Position numbers and translations under genes: made by a program
Part shown: piece by piece, positions 39,600 to 49,556 of the stretch
Layout of the letters: each line of letters begins with the position of its first letter
Numbering within the stretch: position 1 is the first letter of the stretch
Notes under the pieces: model-generated
Databases searched by the model: none
Seen by the model: only the letters and a program-made list of their open reading frames with translations
Told to the model about the DNA's origin: nothing
From: Oegoconia quadripuncta
Lineage: Eukaryota; Arthropoda; Insecta; Lepidoptera; Autostichidae
NCBI GenBank assembly: GCA_949316235.1
Contig: OX438750.1
Location: 310,001-374,000 of the forward strand
Length of the DNA stretch: 64,000 bases
Direction: 5' to 3'

Positions 39600-40085
39600 G
39601 CAGGTACATAGACGATACATAAAAATTGCCAGCTAAGTGAAGTCAGTCACCAACTGATCGATGCGTGTGCGAGAGACGACAGTATACATCTCTATCGCTC
39701 GCATTCACTATCTTGTACTTTCAGACGTAGCTATGGATTTATTTTCTGTCGAGAAAATTGCAACGTGTTTCCGAAACACGTGATCATTTGCGTAAGTCCT
39801 GTATACATAATTAATACAAAGTGAATGCGCAGCGCATTGTGACGAGACGCCATGCGACGCTTTGGTTCTCTTTTTGAAATACTTATTCTCCTTGTTTGTT
39901 TCTTTTCCGGTTAAGTCGTAATATTTTTTTGTTTGTTTGTTTGACGTTTATGCTTATATACAATAAAGTGTTAAATAAATAAATAAATAATATTTAAAAT
40001 TCAAAATTTGAACTCTGCGTGTTCTCTCTCTCTCTCTATCTTTTAGTGTAGCTTTTTGTTTAGTCAGTTCGTGATTTATCCAAAC
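39600..40085. other. Unassigned DNA
   Basis: Contains a small hairpin 'aacgtgtttccgaaacacgt' (39769-39788) and an '(aaat)n' tail with 'caataaagtg' near 39960, suggesting an unrecognised LINE 3' end at 39930-39990. 'ctctctctctct' lies near 40025. Confidence 0.35.
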
Positions 40086-40089
40086 ACTT

Positions 40090-40337
40090 CAACCGCCTCC
40101 GTGGCTCAATGTAAGTACTCGGTTTGGTTGGTGGTAGGGCATTTTAAATGTCCGCCTGGCTAGCTACCACCATCTTCATCCAAATCTGCCGCCAAACAGC
40201 AATGTTAATAGCATTGTTGTGTTCCGGTTGTCAGAGATTTCGGATTTCGGTTTTCGGGTCAGTACGCTACCACCTTCGACCTCATTTTCATCAGGTGTGA
40301 CTGAGGTCAAGTACCAACACAAGTGCATAAAAAAACC
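40090..40337 (+). mobile_element. SINE-E, head deleted
   Basis: 'cctccgtggctcaatgtaag' runs straight into 'tactcggtttggttggtgg', skipping the B box. The body follows and ends 'aagtgcataaaaaaa'. Confidence 0.7.
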
Positions 40338-40576
40338 CTTGAAAAGATCTTTCCCGTGGGTGTCGTAAAAGGAGACTAAGGGACTTTCCACCAAAAACAT
40401 CTAAAGATTTACACGTTTCAATGGCCATTAGCTCACCCCCTGTCACGTGTGCATTTCTGTATTTCGACGGTGAAGCATTAATATTTAATGTTTGGAACAC
40501 CAAAACGCTTTAGTTTGGGATATCTCTGACCACCCCATTTGTGAGAAAGGTCGTGACTTTATGTGTGTCATCATCA
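40338..40576 (-). repeat. Probable LINE 3' fragment
   Basis: 'ctttcccgtgggtgtcgtaa' and 'ggagactaagggac' in reverse resemble the end of Jockey-type coding regions in Lepidoptera. 'tttgggatatctctgacc' resembles 20605-20625. Frames are broken. Confidence 0.35.
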
Positions 40577-41520
40577 GCCCGTAAACATCCCACTGCAGGG
40601 ATATAGGCCTTCTCTAACGAGGGAGGGCCATACATAGTCCACAACGCTGGCCCAATGCGGGTTGGGGACTTCATATGCCTTTGAATTTCTATTTCTCAGA
40701 CATGCCGGTTTCCTCACGATGTTTTCCTTCACCGTTTTATGAGCAGTCGGATAAATGCACATTTTGTTTTTTTTTTTGTTGCATGGACCCGGAACTTTTA
40801 TGAAGTGAAAACACAATACTGCCGCCGCATTTTCCTGCGGGAACGCGATATTTTTTTTGAGTATGTTGTATATATGTAATATTCTTTTTTATATGAGAGG
40901 GCGGCAAACGAGCATGCGGGTCACCTGATGGAAAGTAATCACCGCCGCCCATGGACACCCGCAACACCAAAAGTGTCACAGATGCGTTGCCGGCCTTTGA
41001 GGAAGGTGTAGGCTCGTTTCTTGAAGGTTCCAATGTCGTACTCGTTCGGGAATACCGCTGCCGGAAGTCCGTTCCACAGGGTGGTCGTACGTGGTAAGAA
41101 GTTTCTTGAGAAACGTACAGTGGTAGACTTCCACTCATCCAGGTGATGTGGATGGAAATTTAATTTTCTCCGAGAAGTGTATCGGTTAAATTGAGCAGCG
41201 GGTATTAGCTCGAACAGTTCAGTTAGCACATAAGTAATTAAATTAAATTTAAATACTCATTGGTACATGCCTGCTTGGGAATCGAAACCAGACAATTTCT
41301 AACTGTGAACAGGCTCAATGAAACGGTTAACCATCCAAGGAGTTTAAAATTTTGCCCGATTGGGGCGGGATACCTTTGTTATTTAAATAAATAACTCGAT
41401 ATGGACACGCACATTTAAGAACTCATTGGTACAGGGCCTGCCTGGGAATCGAACCCGGACCTACCAAATTGGGCCACCGCATCTTAACCGCTGAGCCACC
41501 GACGCTTGTGTGTGTTGTGA
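40577..41520 (-). mobile_element. SINE-I split by a composite LINE-H insertion
   Basis: 40577-40760 ('ccgtaaacatcccactgcag', 'gatgttttccttcaccg', 'gagcagtcggataaatgc') continues at 41229-41515 ('gtaattaaattaaa', 'gggaatcgaacccggacc', 'gctgagccaccgacgc'). 'gcacat' occurs on both sides of the insert (40755-40760 and 41225-41230). Confidence 0.6.
40761..41224 (-). pseudogene. LINE-H reverse transcriptase C-terminus plus unknown piece
   Basis: 40881-41224 carries the LINE-H RT tail on the minus strand ([40 protein letters not shown]) with its poly-T at 40886. The adjacent 40761-40880 holds 'gttgcatggacccggaac' and 'gcgggaacgcgatatt', shared with 60838-60905. It is the longest LINE-H coding remnant here (about 96 codons). 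Confidence 0.7.
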
Positions 41521-41874
41521 TATTTTTTTGGGAACGGCAAATCCTTTAGTTAAACTTTGTGTGTATTATCGGATAACATTAAGTTAAGTATAGGCAGCGT
41601 TAATTTTTAAAAGTAACCGCTTTTTAAAAGTTTCAGCGAATCTAAGAAATGATTATGGGAAGCACATGAAAAGAGCTCTGTTCAAATTTTTTTTATGTTG
41701 TGATTTAGCCCAGAAATTAAAAAAATATTTCATGTGAAACCTTGAAATAACATTCCATTTTCCAAATAAAAAATAAATTTGGATATAGCTTTGAAAATCG
41801 CAGGAATTGGTACATATGATTAACCACGAAACAGTAGTGTGATTAACGAAGAAAAAAACGCCAATTTCATAGGT
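41521..41874. mobile_element. Element M, left end missing
   Basis: 'gggaacggcaaatcc', 'ggaagcacatgaaaagagct', 'gaaatcgcaggaattgg'-like blocks and the right end 'gccaatttcataggtaaa' match 62736-63124. It carries an extra 'ccacgaaacagtagtgtgat' not in the complete copy. Confidence 0.65.
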
Positions 41875-41884
41875 AAACACCCAA

Positions 41885-42175
41885 TAATTAAAAGGTTGGT
41901 CTCAACCTCTGATTTAAATTGATGTGCGACTAATTTGAAAATAAAGATTTTTATATATTTTTTTTGTATTTTGTAAATGCATAGAAAACTTTGATAGCGG
42001 CCTTCAGCTGCTTTATCACCTAATAAATTGGAAAAAAGAATGGAACAGGTGAGCAGTTGTCGATCAATATTGTATACCATAATAATGCATATTACTGTTC
42101 ATTCACAGAGGCGTTTAACGCGGCGCAAAATAACTGAAGAACATTCACAAAACTTCCGAGAAAACTCCGATAACA
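41885..42175. other. Unassigned DNA
   Basis: Frames at 41820-42080 (minus) and 42028-42216 (plus) lack domains. No family match. Confidence 0.3.
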
Positions 42176-42390
42176 ATACAATACAATACAAATACACTTT
42201 ATTGCACAACAGATAAGATAATACAGTTTCAGAAAAGTGGTAAAAATAGAATGTACAATTTGGCGACCTTATCACTAAAAGCGAACTCTTCCAGGCAACC
42301 TTTGGGTATAAGGACAGTACATTTGAAATAGGTAGGTTGTGCGGTATTAAATAGGGATGCAGATACAAACTACGTGAATAAATTTCATAT
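42176..42390 (-). repeat. LINE 3' UTR (family G), uninterrupted
   Basis: 'acaatacaatacaaatacac' (tail, reversed), 'tttattgcacaacag', 'cttccaggcaacctttggg' and 'agggatgcagatacaaac'. This is the empty-site version of 10435-10800. Confidence 0.65.
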
Positions 42391-42539
42391 ATTTACATAC
42401 ACATACATACATAGATCAATAGATAAATATACCTTCTATAAAATAGCAACAAATAATACAAACGTAAATATATAAGATAACGTGCTAAAATCCCAAGCAA
42501 CAGTTTCACACCTATATTTGGATTTAGTGTAATAATTTT

Positions 42540-42775
42540 ATTGAGATTAGAATATTCACTGACATAATGAACATGACAGGACCAGAATAGCCCGTTCGCG
42601 TAACCAGGCTATTTCACAATTAATAATGAAATATTATAATATAAAATAATAATTTTGTAATATAAAAACATTTGTTTTTTTAAAGAGCAATCTCTCGAGT
42701 TTCTTGCTTGTGATTCTCAGGGGGAAATTGGCTTTTGAACAAGCAGTAGCTTAAAAAATGTAAAATGTGATTATC
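42540..42775 (+). repeat. LINE-J 3' UTR
   Basis: 'agcccgttcgcgtaaccagg', 'gagcaatctctcgagtttct' and 'gaacaagcagtagcttaaaa'. No coding part. Confidence 0.6.
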
Positions 42776-42786
42776 TTATCTTGTGT

Positions 42787-43239
42787 TTTTTTTTTTTTTT
42801 TTTTTTTTAATTAGAATGGGATCGCTCTTGACCTTAATCTGCACTAATGTCGAGATAAGGTCTACGATGGAACGAGCTTTCCCAGAAGATGCCTATTTAA
42901 CCTGACTTTAAAGAGCTGCGGGTTATATGCGATTGGAAACACAGACGGAGGCAATGCGTTCCACTCCTTAGCCGTGCGCATGAGAAACGAAGACCTAAAA
43001 CGCTTGGTCCTTATAAATGGCACGTCAACTAAGTGCGGGTGATATCCTGCGGTACGTCTTGAGTTTCGATGTAAGAACGGGGATGGCGGGATCAACTCAT
43101 GCAGTACTTCAGCACACTCTCCGAAATATATCCGATAGAAGATTGAAAGGCATGCGACTTTCCGTCGGTGTTCAAGGCTGTATAGATGGGATTCTACCAA
43201 CTCTTTGTTGCCTATCAATCGCTTGGCTCTGCGTTCCAC
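42787..43239 (-). pseudogene. LINE-T-related reverse transcriptase C-terminus
   Basis: T run at 42787-42808, then on the minus strand a 125-codon frame (43239-42862): SLEHRRKVACLSIFYRIYFG, ELIPPSPFLHRN, FIRTKRFRSSFLMRTAKEWN, ALPPSVFPIAYNPQLFKVRL. The 'AKEWN.LP..VF' and 'FK.R.N.HLLG' phrases mark the C-terminus of a non-LTR reverse transcriptase. The catalytic domain is missing. A sister of the copy at 43988. Confidence 0.75.
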
Positions 43240-43320
43240 CGAATCTAAAGCGGCAACGGCAAGTGTACCCTGTGGGGTACCTACCTACAAAATAAAGCAT
43301 TTTTGACTTTGATTTGACGG
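43240..43320 (+). repeat. LINE-J alternative 3' end
   Basis: 'gtaccctgtggggtacct' and 'acaaaataaagcatttttga' match the alternative LINE-J tail at 35810-35865. It abuts the inverted LINE-T fragment. Confidence 0.5.
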
Positions 43321-43330
43321 TTCAATTATT

Positions 43331-43395
43331 AAATAAATAAATATCTTCGGATATACACACAATGCCACCTAGTTCTACATTAAGAAACTATAAAT
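43331..43395 (-). repeat. SINE-D 3' fragment
   Basis: 'taaataaatatcttcggata' and 'gccacctagttctacattaa' only. Confidence 0.55.
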
Positions 43396-43980
43396 AAATA
43401 AAATAAATAAATAAATATTTCGTTATTTAATTTAAGTTCATGTTAGAATACTTTAACGAATCATGCTTGTAAATATATCTGAAACAAAGCATATAAATCA
43501 GTGTCTTACCGCTATAGGTGAGGATCAACACTGAGCGATGGCCCATTTGTGGTACAGATACACATACAACTCTATTTTAAGTTGTAACAGTTGTATTTAA
43601 TTTTAGTTTTTATTTTTATTACTGTGAAATAAGGCTACATTGTGTAAGAATAACACCAAGCAGAATGATTGTTGCGTCGAATATTTTTGTATGTGTTTCT
43701 GTAATATGCAAATAAACGCTTTATCTATCTATCTATCTATCTATCAATACAATGTTTACGTTCCATTTACCACTCATAATACTGTGAAATTCACAAAAGT
43801 TTAAATAACGTGTTACAGTTATTGTAATATGTAAATGTATGTAAAAGTGCGGTTACTGGTCATTATGGAATGAGGAACCTCTTATTCAAAATGGGTCTAG
43901 CTGAAAATTCAACCTCTAGAGCATGCAACAAAGAAAGGGAATCATTGAACTCATAGACACATAGGTGATAGTTCGATCAC
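43396..43980. other. Unassigned DNA with a (TATC)n microsatellite
   Basis: Perfect 'tatc' units lie at about 43723-43745. The preceding 'gcaaataaacgc' with 'aataaa' suggests a LINE 3' end whose tail seeded the repeat. No gene. Confidence 0.4.
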
Positions 43981-43987
43981 TGCTAAA

Positions 43988-44378
43988 TTGCAGAGCCTTG
44001 AACACCGTCGCAAAGTCGCCTGTCTCTCAGTTTTTTACAGGATACATTTCGGGGAGTGTGCGTTGGAATTACATAATCTTATTCCACCGTCACCCTTCCA
44101 TCTTCGGACCACTAAGCGTGGGGAGGGATTCCACCCGTATATAGTTAATATACCGAACATTCGCACTAAGAAGTTCGATTCTTCATTCATCATCCGAACA
44201 GCCAAGGCATGGAACTCCCTTCCGGCGTCAGTCTTTCCTGAATCCTACAACCTTGGGATCTTCAAGAGCAGAGTGAATATGCATTTACTGGGATCGCGTG
44301 CTTCATCTTCGGCCACAACGTCACTTTCCATCAGGTGAGATTGTGGTCAAACGCGAATCCAGTCAATCATAAAAAAAA
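43988..44378 (+). pseudogene. LINE-T reverse transcriptase C-terminus with 3' end
   Basis: A 116-codon frame (43988-44338): SLEHRRKVACLSVFYRIHFG, NLIPPSPFHLRT, IIRTAKAWNSLPASVFPESY, GIFKSRVNMHLLGSRASSS, then the 3' end 'gagattgtggtcaaacgcg' and an A run at 44371-44381. 5'-truncated. This is the reference for the LINE-T stubs at 2156, 10160, 16350 and 61565. Confidence 0.78.
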
Positions 44379-44650
44379 AAATGAAGCACCTTCTGTGTGA
44401 CTGCGATGCCATAGCCGCAAGGCGTATGCGTCATTTGGGTAACCCAGAGACTATTATGCTCTTTCCATTAAGGCTTATGAAATCTAGTGGGCAGAGGACA
44501 GAGCGAAAGCTGGGGAAGTGCACGAAAGATCCCGATTGGGTCGAAGCGCCTTTGACTTTGGGCATAATGTCCAACCACACGGCAAATGTAAGAATAGGAC
44601 ACATTGCAATGTTTTTAAAATCAAGAGAGTATATTTTCTGCCCATAAACT
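44378..44650 (+). pseudogene. LINE C-terminal fragment with Cys-His cluster
   Basis: The frame reads KHLLCDCDAIAARRMRHLGN and then DPDWVEAPLTLGI. 'H.LC.C.A....R...LG' is the zinc-binding C-terminus of several LINE ORF2 proteins. It starts right after the LINE-T poly-A, so the ATG is accidental. A different LINE family from LINE-T. Confidence 0.55.
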
Positions 44651-44661
44651 AGTTATAGTTT

Positions 44662-45047
44662 TTTTTTTTTTGGTTTTATTCTCTCCTCTTGGAGAAGGCA
44701 AGCCCATACAGCCATGCCTTAATTCTCTTATGTCTTCAGTTTATAAATCAGTCTCAGTCAAAACAAGTAATTAGTCGTATACTTGGCGTATACAGAGTCT
44801 AGTCACGGTCAAGTCATTCTTCAGTAAAGTGGCAGAATGCTTTACAAAAGATTTTGGCGGATTCTTGTGGGAACCCGAAAGCTTCGTTACGCACTTTAAT
44901 TTACACTTCCCTTCACTTGTACACCAACACTAACTTTTGCTGCACAATATCCTGCCATTATTAAGCTTCAAAAGTTAGAATGCACAAATTATAAGAATTA
45001 TAAAGAAAATTGCAACTTCACTCGCCGAGATCCCGCCAAAAAGCCCC
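44662..45047 (-). mobile_element. SINE-A, tail type B (poly-A)
   Basis: Flanked by 'ttatagttt' (44653-44661 and 45048-45056). The minus strand runs from 'ggctttttggcgggatctc' to 'cttctccaagaggagagaat' and 'aaaacc' plus poly-A, so it carries the non-GAA tail. Confidence 0.75.
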
Positions 45048-45059
45048 TTATAGTTTGGG

Positions 45060-45540
45060 TGAAGCGTGTGATCTAATGTCACCCTTGAAAAAGACACTCA
45101 AAATAAAGTTTTTTTTTAATCGGCAGTTTATCACCGTTTCTTATTTTCATTCGACGGATATTCAGCGCTCGTGTAAAAGCGCTCGATCGGCGCACTTTCT
45201 ATTTCTTGCGCGCGCATGACCGGCGGGCGTCACGCGCCGCCGCCCGCGCCGATGCGCCGCCGATAAACACGGCCGCTTGCATATTGGACCCCCTTTTCAC
45301 ATGGCATTTAAATATTAATAATTTAGGGTTAGAACTTTTTGAATGAATAGTCATTTTAATTTCAAATCTGTTTAACTAAGTCTAATATTATGGTTCGGTA
45401 TTTAATTAAAACGCGATTATTATGGTTGATTTCACGTGTATTATTAATAAATTGTCACAACTTATAATTTTCAATAAAAGTGCAGTTGTACAACGTCCAT
45501 TGTAATTCGGATCCTTTTGCAGAGAGAGATATAAAAGACA
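45060..45540. other. CpG-rich, apparently unique stretch
   Basis: 45150-45285 is strongly GC-rich ('gcgcgcgcatgaccggcggg', 'acgcgccgccgcccgcgccg') between AT-rich flanks, with no repeat match in the window and no domain-bearing frame. Candidate regulatory or promoter region, by composition only. Confidence 0.35.
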
Positions 45541-45549
45541 TCAGCATTT

Positions 45550-46107
45550 TTGGGCCAGTGTTTTGTCACCTAATAAAAGGTACACCTAAAAAAAGCCGGT
45601 ACTAAAGACTATCAACTTAGCTATTCAAAAGAATTTTTGGAACCTTAGTATAGTTATAAGAAATATTTGAAAATATCGCTCTCAGAAAACATTTTGGCTC
45701 ACAAACTATACAAAAACTAAATTCTTTCAAAAAAAAAAAAAAAATAGACAAGTGACAACTGACAACTGACATTTTTGACTGTGAGGTTATAATTTAAGTA
45801 GGGATAACCATGGACGTAACAATCAAACTGTTACGTCCATGGGGATAACAGCAACAGCGAGCGAGCGACGGACGACTTTGAAAAGAAAAAACAATTTTTC
45901 TTTGGCCTAGCATCTTGTTTCCATGCGTGAGAATGCATGTGGTTAATGTTGCCAGTATATAATTTCAAAGTTCCCCAAACCATATTTCAAACCTCTTTTG
46001 TTCTTTTCTAAAGTCCTTTAAAAATATATGTGTTAGGTTTTTAGCACGTCTAATACTAAGAGTTTAAGACTATATTTATTAATTGAAGTGACAACAAACT
46101 GGCCCAA
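45550..46107. mobile_element. MITE with 20-bp terminal repeats and a central hairpin insertion
   Basis: Left end 'ttgggccagtgttttgtcac' (45550-45569) and right end inverted at 46088-46107, with two mismatches. Interior includes 'actgacaactgacatttttg'. At the exact centre sits a 33-bp palindrome (45809-45841) between two copies of 'gggataac'. No coding capacity; target duplication of the whole element unclear. Confidence 0.6.
45809..45841. repeat. 33-bp perfect palindrome with 8-bp flanking duplication
   Basis: 13-base arms ('catggacgtaaca' and its complement) around a 7-base loop 'atcaaac', flanked by 'gggataac' at 45801-45808 and 45842-45849. Removal restores one uninterrupted copy. It could be a transposon reduced to its two ends, or an excision/repair product. 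Confidence 0.6.
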
Positions 46108-46204
46108 AGATGTATGGATCTGTGCTGTTGTCCTTTAGTCTGTGTTAGCTGTCTAGTTGCAGCGCTACTACGAAACTCGTGGGTTACTATAAAAACTCGA
46201 TTTC

Positions 46205-46716
46205 GCACAATTATAAATGCTTTGGATGTTTGTTTGTTGCTAAACGGATTTGGATGATATATAGGTAGATATACCCTAGATTAAACATAGGGTATTTCTT
46301 TCCCGATAAAGTGAATAGTTCCCGTCGGATAAACAAATGAATAGTTAGTAAATTTTTCAAAGGGCAATGTATACGCTTTTATAATAAAGTTCCAGTAGAC
46401 ATTCAAAATTTGCCTTTAAATAAATTTAAAGCAATAATAAAACAGAAATTATTAGCAAAAGGGTATTATAAAATCACTGACTATTTGAATGATAAGCAAG
46501 CATGGACATAGCTGTCTTATTATTCATATAATTATCAAATCACAAATTGTAACCCGTAATCTGTTTAAAAGAGCAACCCTAGAGTTTCTTGCTCGTTCTT
46601 CTCTGGGGAGTCAGCTTTGTGAATGAGCAGTAAATTTAAATGTAATATTAATATTAATACTGACGTTTTCAAGTGATAATTTATTCCACGTAGGCGAAGC
46701 CACGGGCGATGCTAGT
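46205..46716 (+). mobile_element. Helitron-K split by LINE-J
   Basis: 46205-46335 ('aaatgctttggatgtttg', 'tcccgataaagtgaatag') and 46680-46715 ('acgtaggcgaagccacggg', CTAG at 46712-46715 before T) are Helitron-K. The insertion between them is a LINE-J 3' end. Confidence 0.65.
46340..46680 (+). repeat. LINE-J 3' end, 5'-truncated
   Basis: 'gggcaatgtatacgctttta', 'aaagttccagtagacattca', 'gataagcaagcatggacata' and 'gctcgttcttctctggggag'. It includes the last RT codons (broken) and the full 3' UTR. Confidence 0.7.
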
Positions 46717-46729
46717 ATAAAATATAACC

Positions 46730-46820
46730 TATGACACTCTGGTGATCAAAACGAATCTAACTACACCTGGCACTTTACCATCGGTCAAGTCGTATAACGT
46801 ACATACACTCGAAAATTATG
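46730..46820 (+). repeat. Short repeat shared with 24070-24200
   Basis: 'tgacactctggtgatcaaaa', 'cgaatctaactacacc' and 'tcggtcaagtcgt' match the insert inside the SINE-A fragment at 23957. Family unknown. Confidence 0.4.
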
Positions 46821-46834
46821 AAGTCAGTTGACGA

Positions 46835-46905
46835 CCCATTGGAGTAGTTGACAGTGACCCTGCGAAATCAACGATTGCGGGATCGAAACCAGCGAGGGGT
46901 AAATT
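46835..46905 (+). repeat. SINE-C head fragment
   Basis: 'cgacccattggagtagttg', 'acagtgaccctgcgaaatc' and 'gcgggatcgaaaccagcg' are a diverged tRNA-like head. Confidence 0.55.
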
Positions 46906-46934
46906 ATGTACCAACCAAATTTCAACCTAATCTG

Positions 46935-47190
46935 TCCTTTTTTTTATGCACAACGGGTTGATACTTGACCTCAATCACACCTGATCTTAAGTGAAGATGA
47001 GGTCGAAGGTGGAAGCGTACTGACCCGGAAACCCCAACACATTTGGGGGACTGACTGGATCTGACAACCGGAACACAGCAATGCTATTAAACATTGCTGT
47101 TTGGTGGCAGATTTAGATAAGATAATGGTAGCTAGCCAGGCGGACAATTAAAATGCCCTAGCACCGACCTAACCGAGTGCCATGTACCAG
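46935..47190 (-). mobile_element. SINE-E, head truncated (left arm of inverted pair)
   Basis: From 'tttttatgcacaacggg' to 'tagccaggcggacaattaa' and 'accgagtgccatgta'. It meets the plus-oriented copy at about 47190. Confidence 0.75.
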
Positions 47191-47515
47191 CCTCAGTGGC
47201 TCAATGTAAACAACATTGGGTTTACGATTCGGAGGTCGCGGGTTCGATCCCCAGCGGGGTACATGTTTAAGCACTCGGTTTGGGTGGTGGTAGGGTATTT
47301 TAAATGTCCGCCTGGCTAGCTACCACCATCTTATCTAAATCTGCCGCCAAGCAGCAATGTTAATAGCATTGTTGTGTTCTGGTTGTCAGAGATAAGATAG
47401 TCAGTACCCCAAATGTGTTGGGGTTTCCGGATGAGTACGCTTCCACCTTCGACCTCATTTTCACTTAACATCAGATGTGATTGAGGTAAAATACCAACCC
47501 GTTATGCATAAAAAC
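47188..47515 (+). mobile_element. SINE-E, complete (right arm of inverted pair)
   Basis: 'agcctcagtggctcaatg' (A box), 'gtcgcgggttcgatccccag' (B box), the full body, and 'aacccgttatgcataaaaa'. With its partner it makes a hairpin-capable inverted repeat of about 250 bp arms. Confidence 0.8.
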
Positions 47516-47545
47516 CTGTTCAGGCCTGTTCAGGCGTGAAACATA

Positions 47546-48864
47546 CTACTCTGTGTAAAAAGTATCGGGAATATGTCAATAAAAAGACCCGCGTAAAAGA
47601 GGTCGTTCTAATTTTTTTACTGCATGTTGGTAGCACTGTACTGATTTAGCGCGCAAAATTTGAGCGGGATCTGTCATTTAATTTGTTTTAAACTACACTT
47701 TTTGTTGGTCATAGTTTTGAGTCCTCGGCGATTTTTACAATGGAAAATATTGTTGAACAAAGAGTGTGCCTTAAATTTTGTGTTTCAAATGATATTTCAT
47801 GTGGTGAATCACTAAAAATGTTGCGAAATACCTACGGCGAATCGTGTATATCGAAAACAAGGGCTTATGAATGGTATAAGGCTTTTAAAGAAGGCCGAGA
47901 AGTAGTAGTAGACTTGCCTCGTTCTGGTAGACCTTCAACCGCTACGACCAAAGAAAACATCGACAGAATCAAGAAGCTAGTGCTCGAAAATCGACGTATG
48001 AGTCTGAGAGAGTTGGCTAGTGAGGTGAACATATCTTTTAAGTCCGTCCACAACATTCTCATTGACATTTTAGGCATGAAACGCGTCGCCGCTCGACTAG
48101 TTCCAAAAGAGCTCAATTTTGTTCAAAAAGCGCAGCGAAAGCATGTCGCTGAAGATATGGTTTCCCGAGCTTTTACGGATCCGACCTTTATGAAACGTAT
48201 AATAACTGGCGACGAGACATGGGTTTATGAGTACGACATGTAAACAAGCCAACAGTCTTCAGAATGGCGTCTCGAAAACGAGCCGAAACCCAAAAAACCG
48301 CGGCAAAGTCGCTCCAAAATCAAGGTGATGCTGACAGTTTTTTTTGACTACCGTGGTGTGGTTCACTCCGAATTCCTTCCAGAGGGAGAAACAGTGAATA
48401 AAGAATATTATTTCGGCGTCATGAAGCGTTTGCGTGAGAGTATCCGCCGAAAACGTCCAGATTTGTTGCAACACAACTCATGGATGCTGCACCATGATAA
48501 TGCACCATCACACACAGCCATTATAGTGAAAGAGTTTTTAGCGAAAAATTCAACAAAAGTTCTCGACCAAGCACCGTATTCACCTGATATGGCTCCGTCT
48601 GACTTTTTTTTATTTCCCAAGTTAAAATTACCACTTCGAGGAAAACGTTTTGAGTCGATAGAAGCCATAAAAGAAAATTCGCTGAATGAGCTAAAGGCCA
48701 TACCGCAAATAGCCTATGAAAAATGTATGGAAGACTGGGTGAAGCGGTGGAGATGTTGTATTGCAAGCGATGGGGCCTACTTTGAAGGCGATAAAATAAA
48801 TTTAGATGAATAATTTGTATTTTTTGTTTTATTGACAAATTCCCGATACTTAGTACACTGAATG
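47546..48864 (+). mobile_element. mariner-type transposon
   Basis: Terminal inverted repeats of at least 34 bp (47551-47584 and 48827-48860; core 'agtatcgggaat'; four mismatches) flank one transposase gene, with TA next to each end (47544-47545 or 47547-47548; 48865-48866). About 1.3 kb, the usual size. The outermost few bases are ambiguous. Confidence 0.88.
47740..48813 (+). pseudogene. mariner transposase, one in-frame stop
   Basis: 357 codons, slightly longer than usual for mariner (about 345-355). N-terminal helix-turn-helix half (residues 1-110, RAYEWYKAFKEGRE, DLPRSGRPST), then LVPKEL in place of the usual WVPHEL. The catalytic triad is D,D34D: D158 in TGDETW, D253 in HHDNAPSHT, D288 in YSPDMAPSDFFLF. 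Codon 168 is TAA (48241-48243), just after the first Asp; the frame is otherwise open in the same phase to 48813. The stop truncates the protein before two of the three metal-binding Asp residues, so this copy should be dead. Confidence 0.9.
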
Positions 48865-48869
48865 TACAT

Positions 48870-49380
48870 GCATTACATACACAAATTTTATTGGTTGGGA
48901 TTAGTTGGAATTGGGATGTGTTTTTTTTATTTTTTATTTATTTATAGAGGGTTTTTTTCAATTTGAAAATATCACCCTCATGAGTACAAATCCCTATGGT
49001 AGATTGCATAACTTAATTACAAAGCGGTCCCCAGGCAACCAAAAAGGCAAAAAGGCAAGGTTGGGATGTGTTATTTACTTAGAAGTATTTATCGTAATGT
49101 TCTTCTATCTGTTTCAGTTTCAAAGCTGATGGCATAAAATCCAAGGCAAATTTTCCATAGTAACTGAAAAAATGCAATATATTCTTTTAAATTCGATATT
49201 TCGAAAATGTTTACTCCTACTAACTTTTTAGATGTATGTATTCTGCTTATACGTACAACGTTTCATTAGAATCGGTTTATTCATTTCGAAAAATATGGAC
49301 TTGAAAGTTTGTATGGAATGCTTTCAATGAATTCGGCTGTTCTAATGATTCAAATATAACCACCTCTGAGGTTGGCTGGA
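48870..49380. other. Unassigned DNA
   Basis: Frame 48905-49129 lacks a domain. No repeat match seen. Confidence 0.3.
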
Positions 49381-49495
49381 AGAGATCTCTATTAGAGATA
49401 AGCTCACCTTTGTACAATATTTCCGACTGATTGTCAACATGTTTTTTTATGTGCAATAAAGAATACAATACAATACAATACAATACAATATTTGG
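49365..49495 (+). repeat. LINE 3' UTR relative of family G with (AATAC)n tail
   Basis: 'ggttggctggaagagatctc', 'gagataagctcacctttgta' and 'tgtgcaataaagaatac', then 'aatac' repeats to 49490. A typical LINE end seeding a pentanucleotide repeat. Confidence 0.6.
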
Positions 49496-49556
49496 TTACG
49501 TCTATCAATATTATCATTGTATTCAAAATTTTCAATTGATTGGCATACTGATATAG

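Noticed and set aside
43017..43295. 92-codon plus frame
   Set aside because: It is antisense to the LINE-T RT fragment (43239-42862) and shows no domain.
45808..45842. microRNA precursor
   Set aside because: The 33-bp perfect palindrome has arms too short for a typical precursor and is flanked by a target-site-like duplication.
47865..48116. Minus-strand frames across the mariner (47865-48116, 48408-48701, 48521-48838)
   Set aside because: They are antisense shadows of the transposase coding region with no domain of their own.
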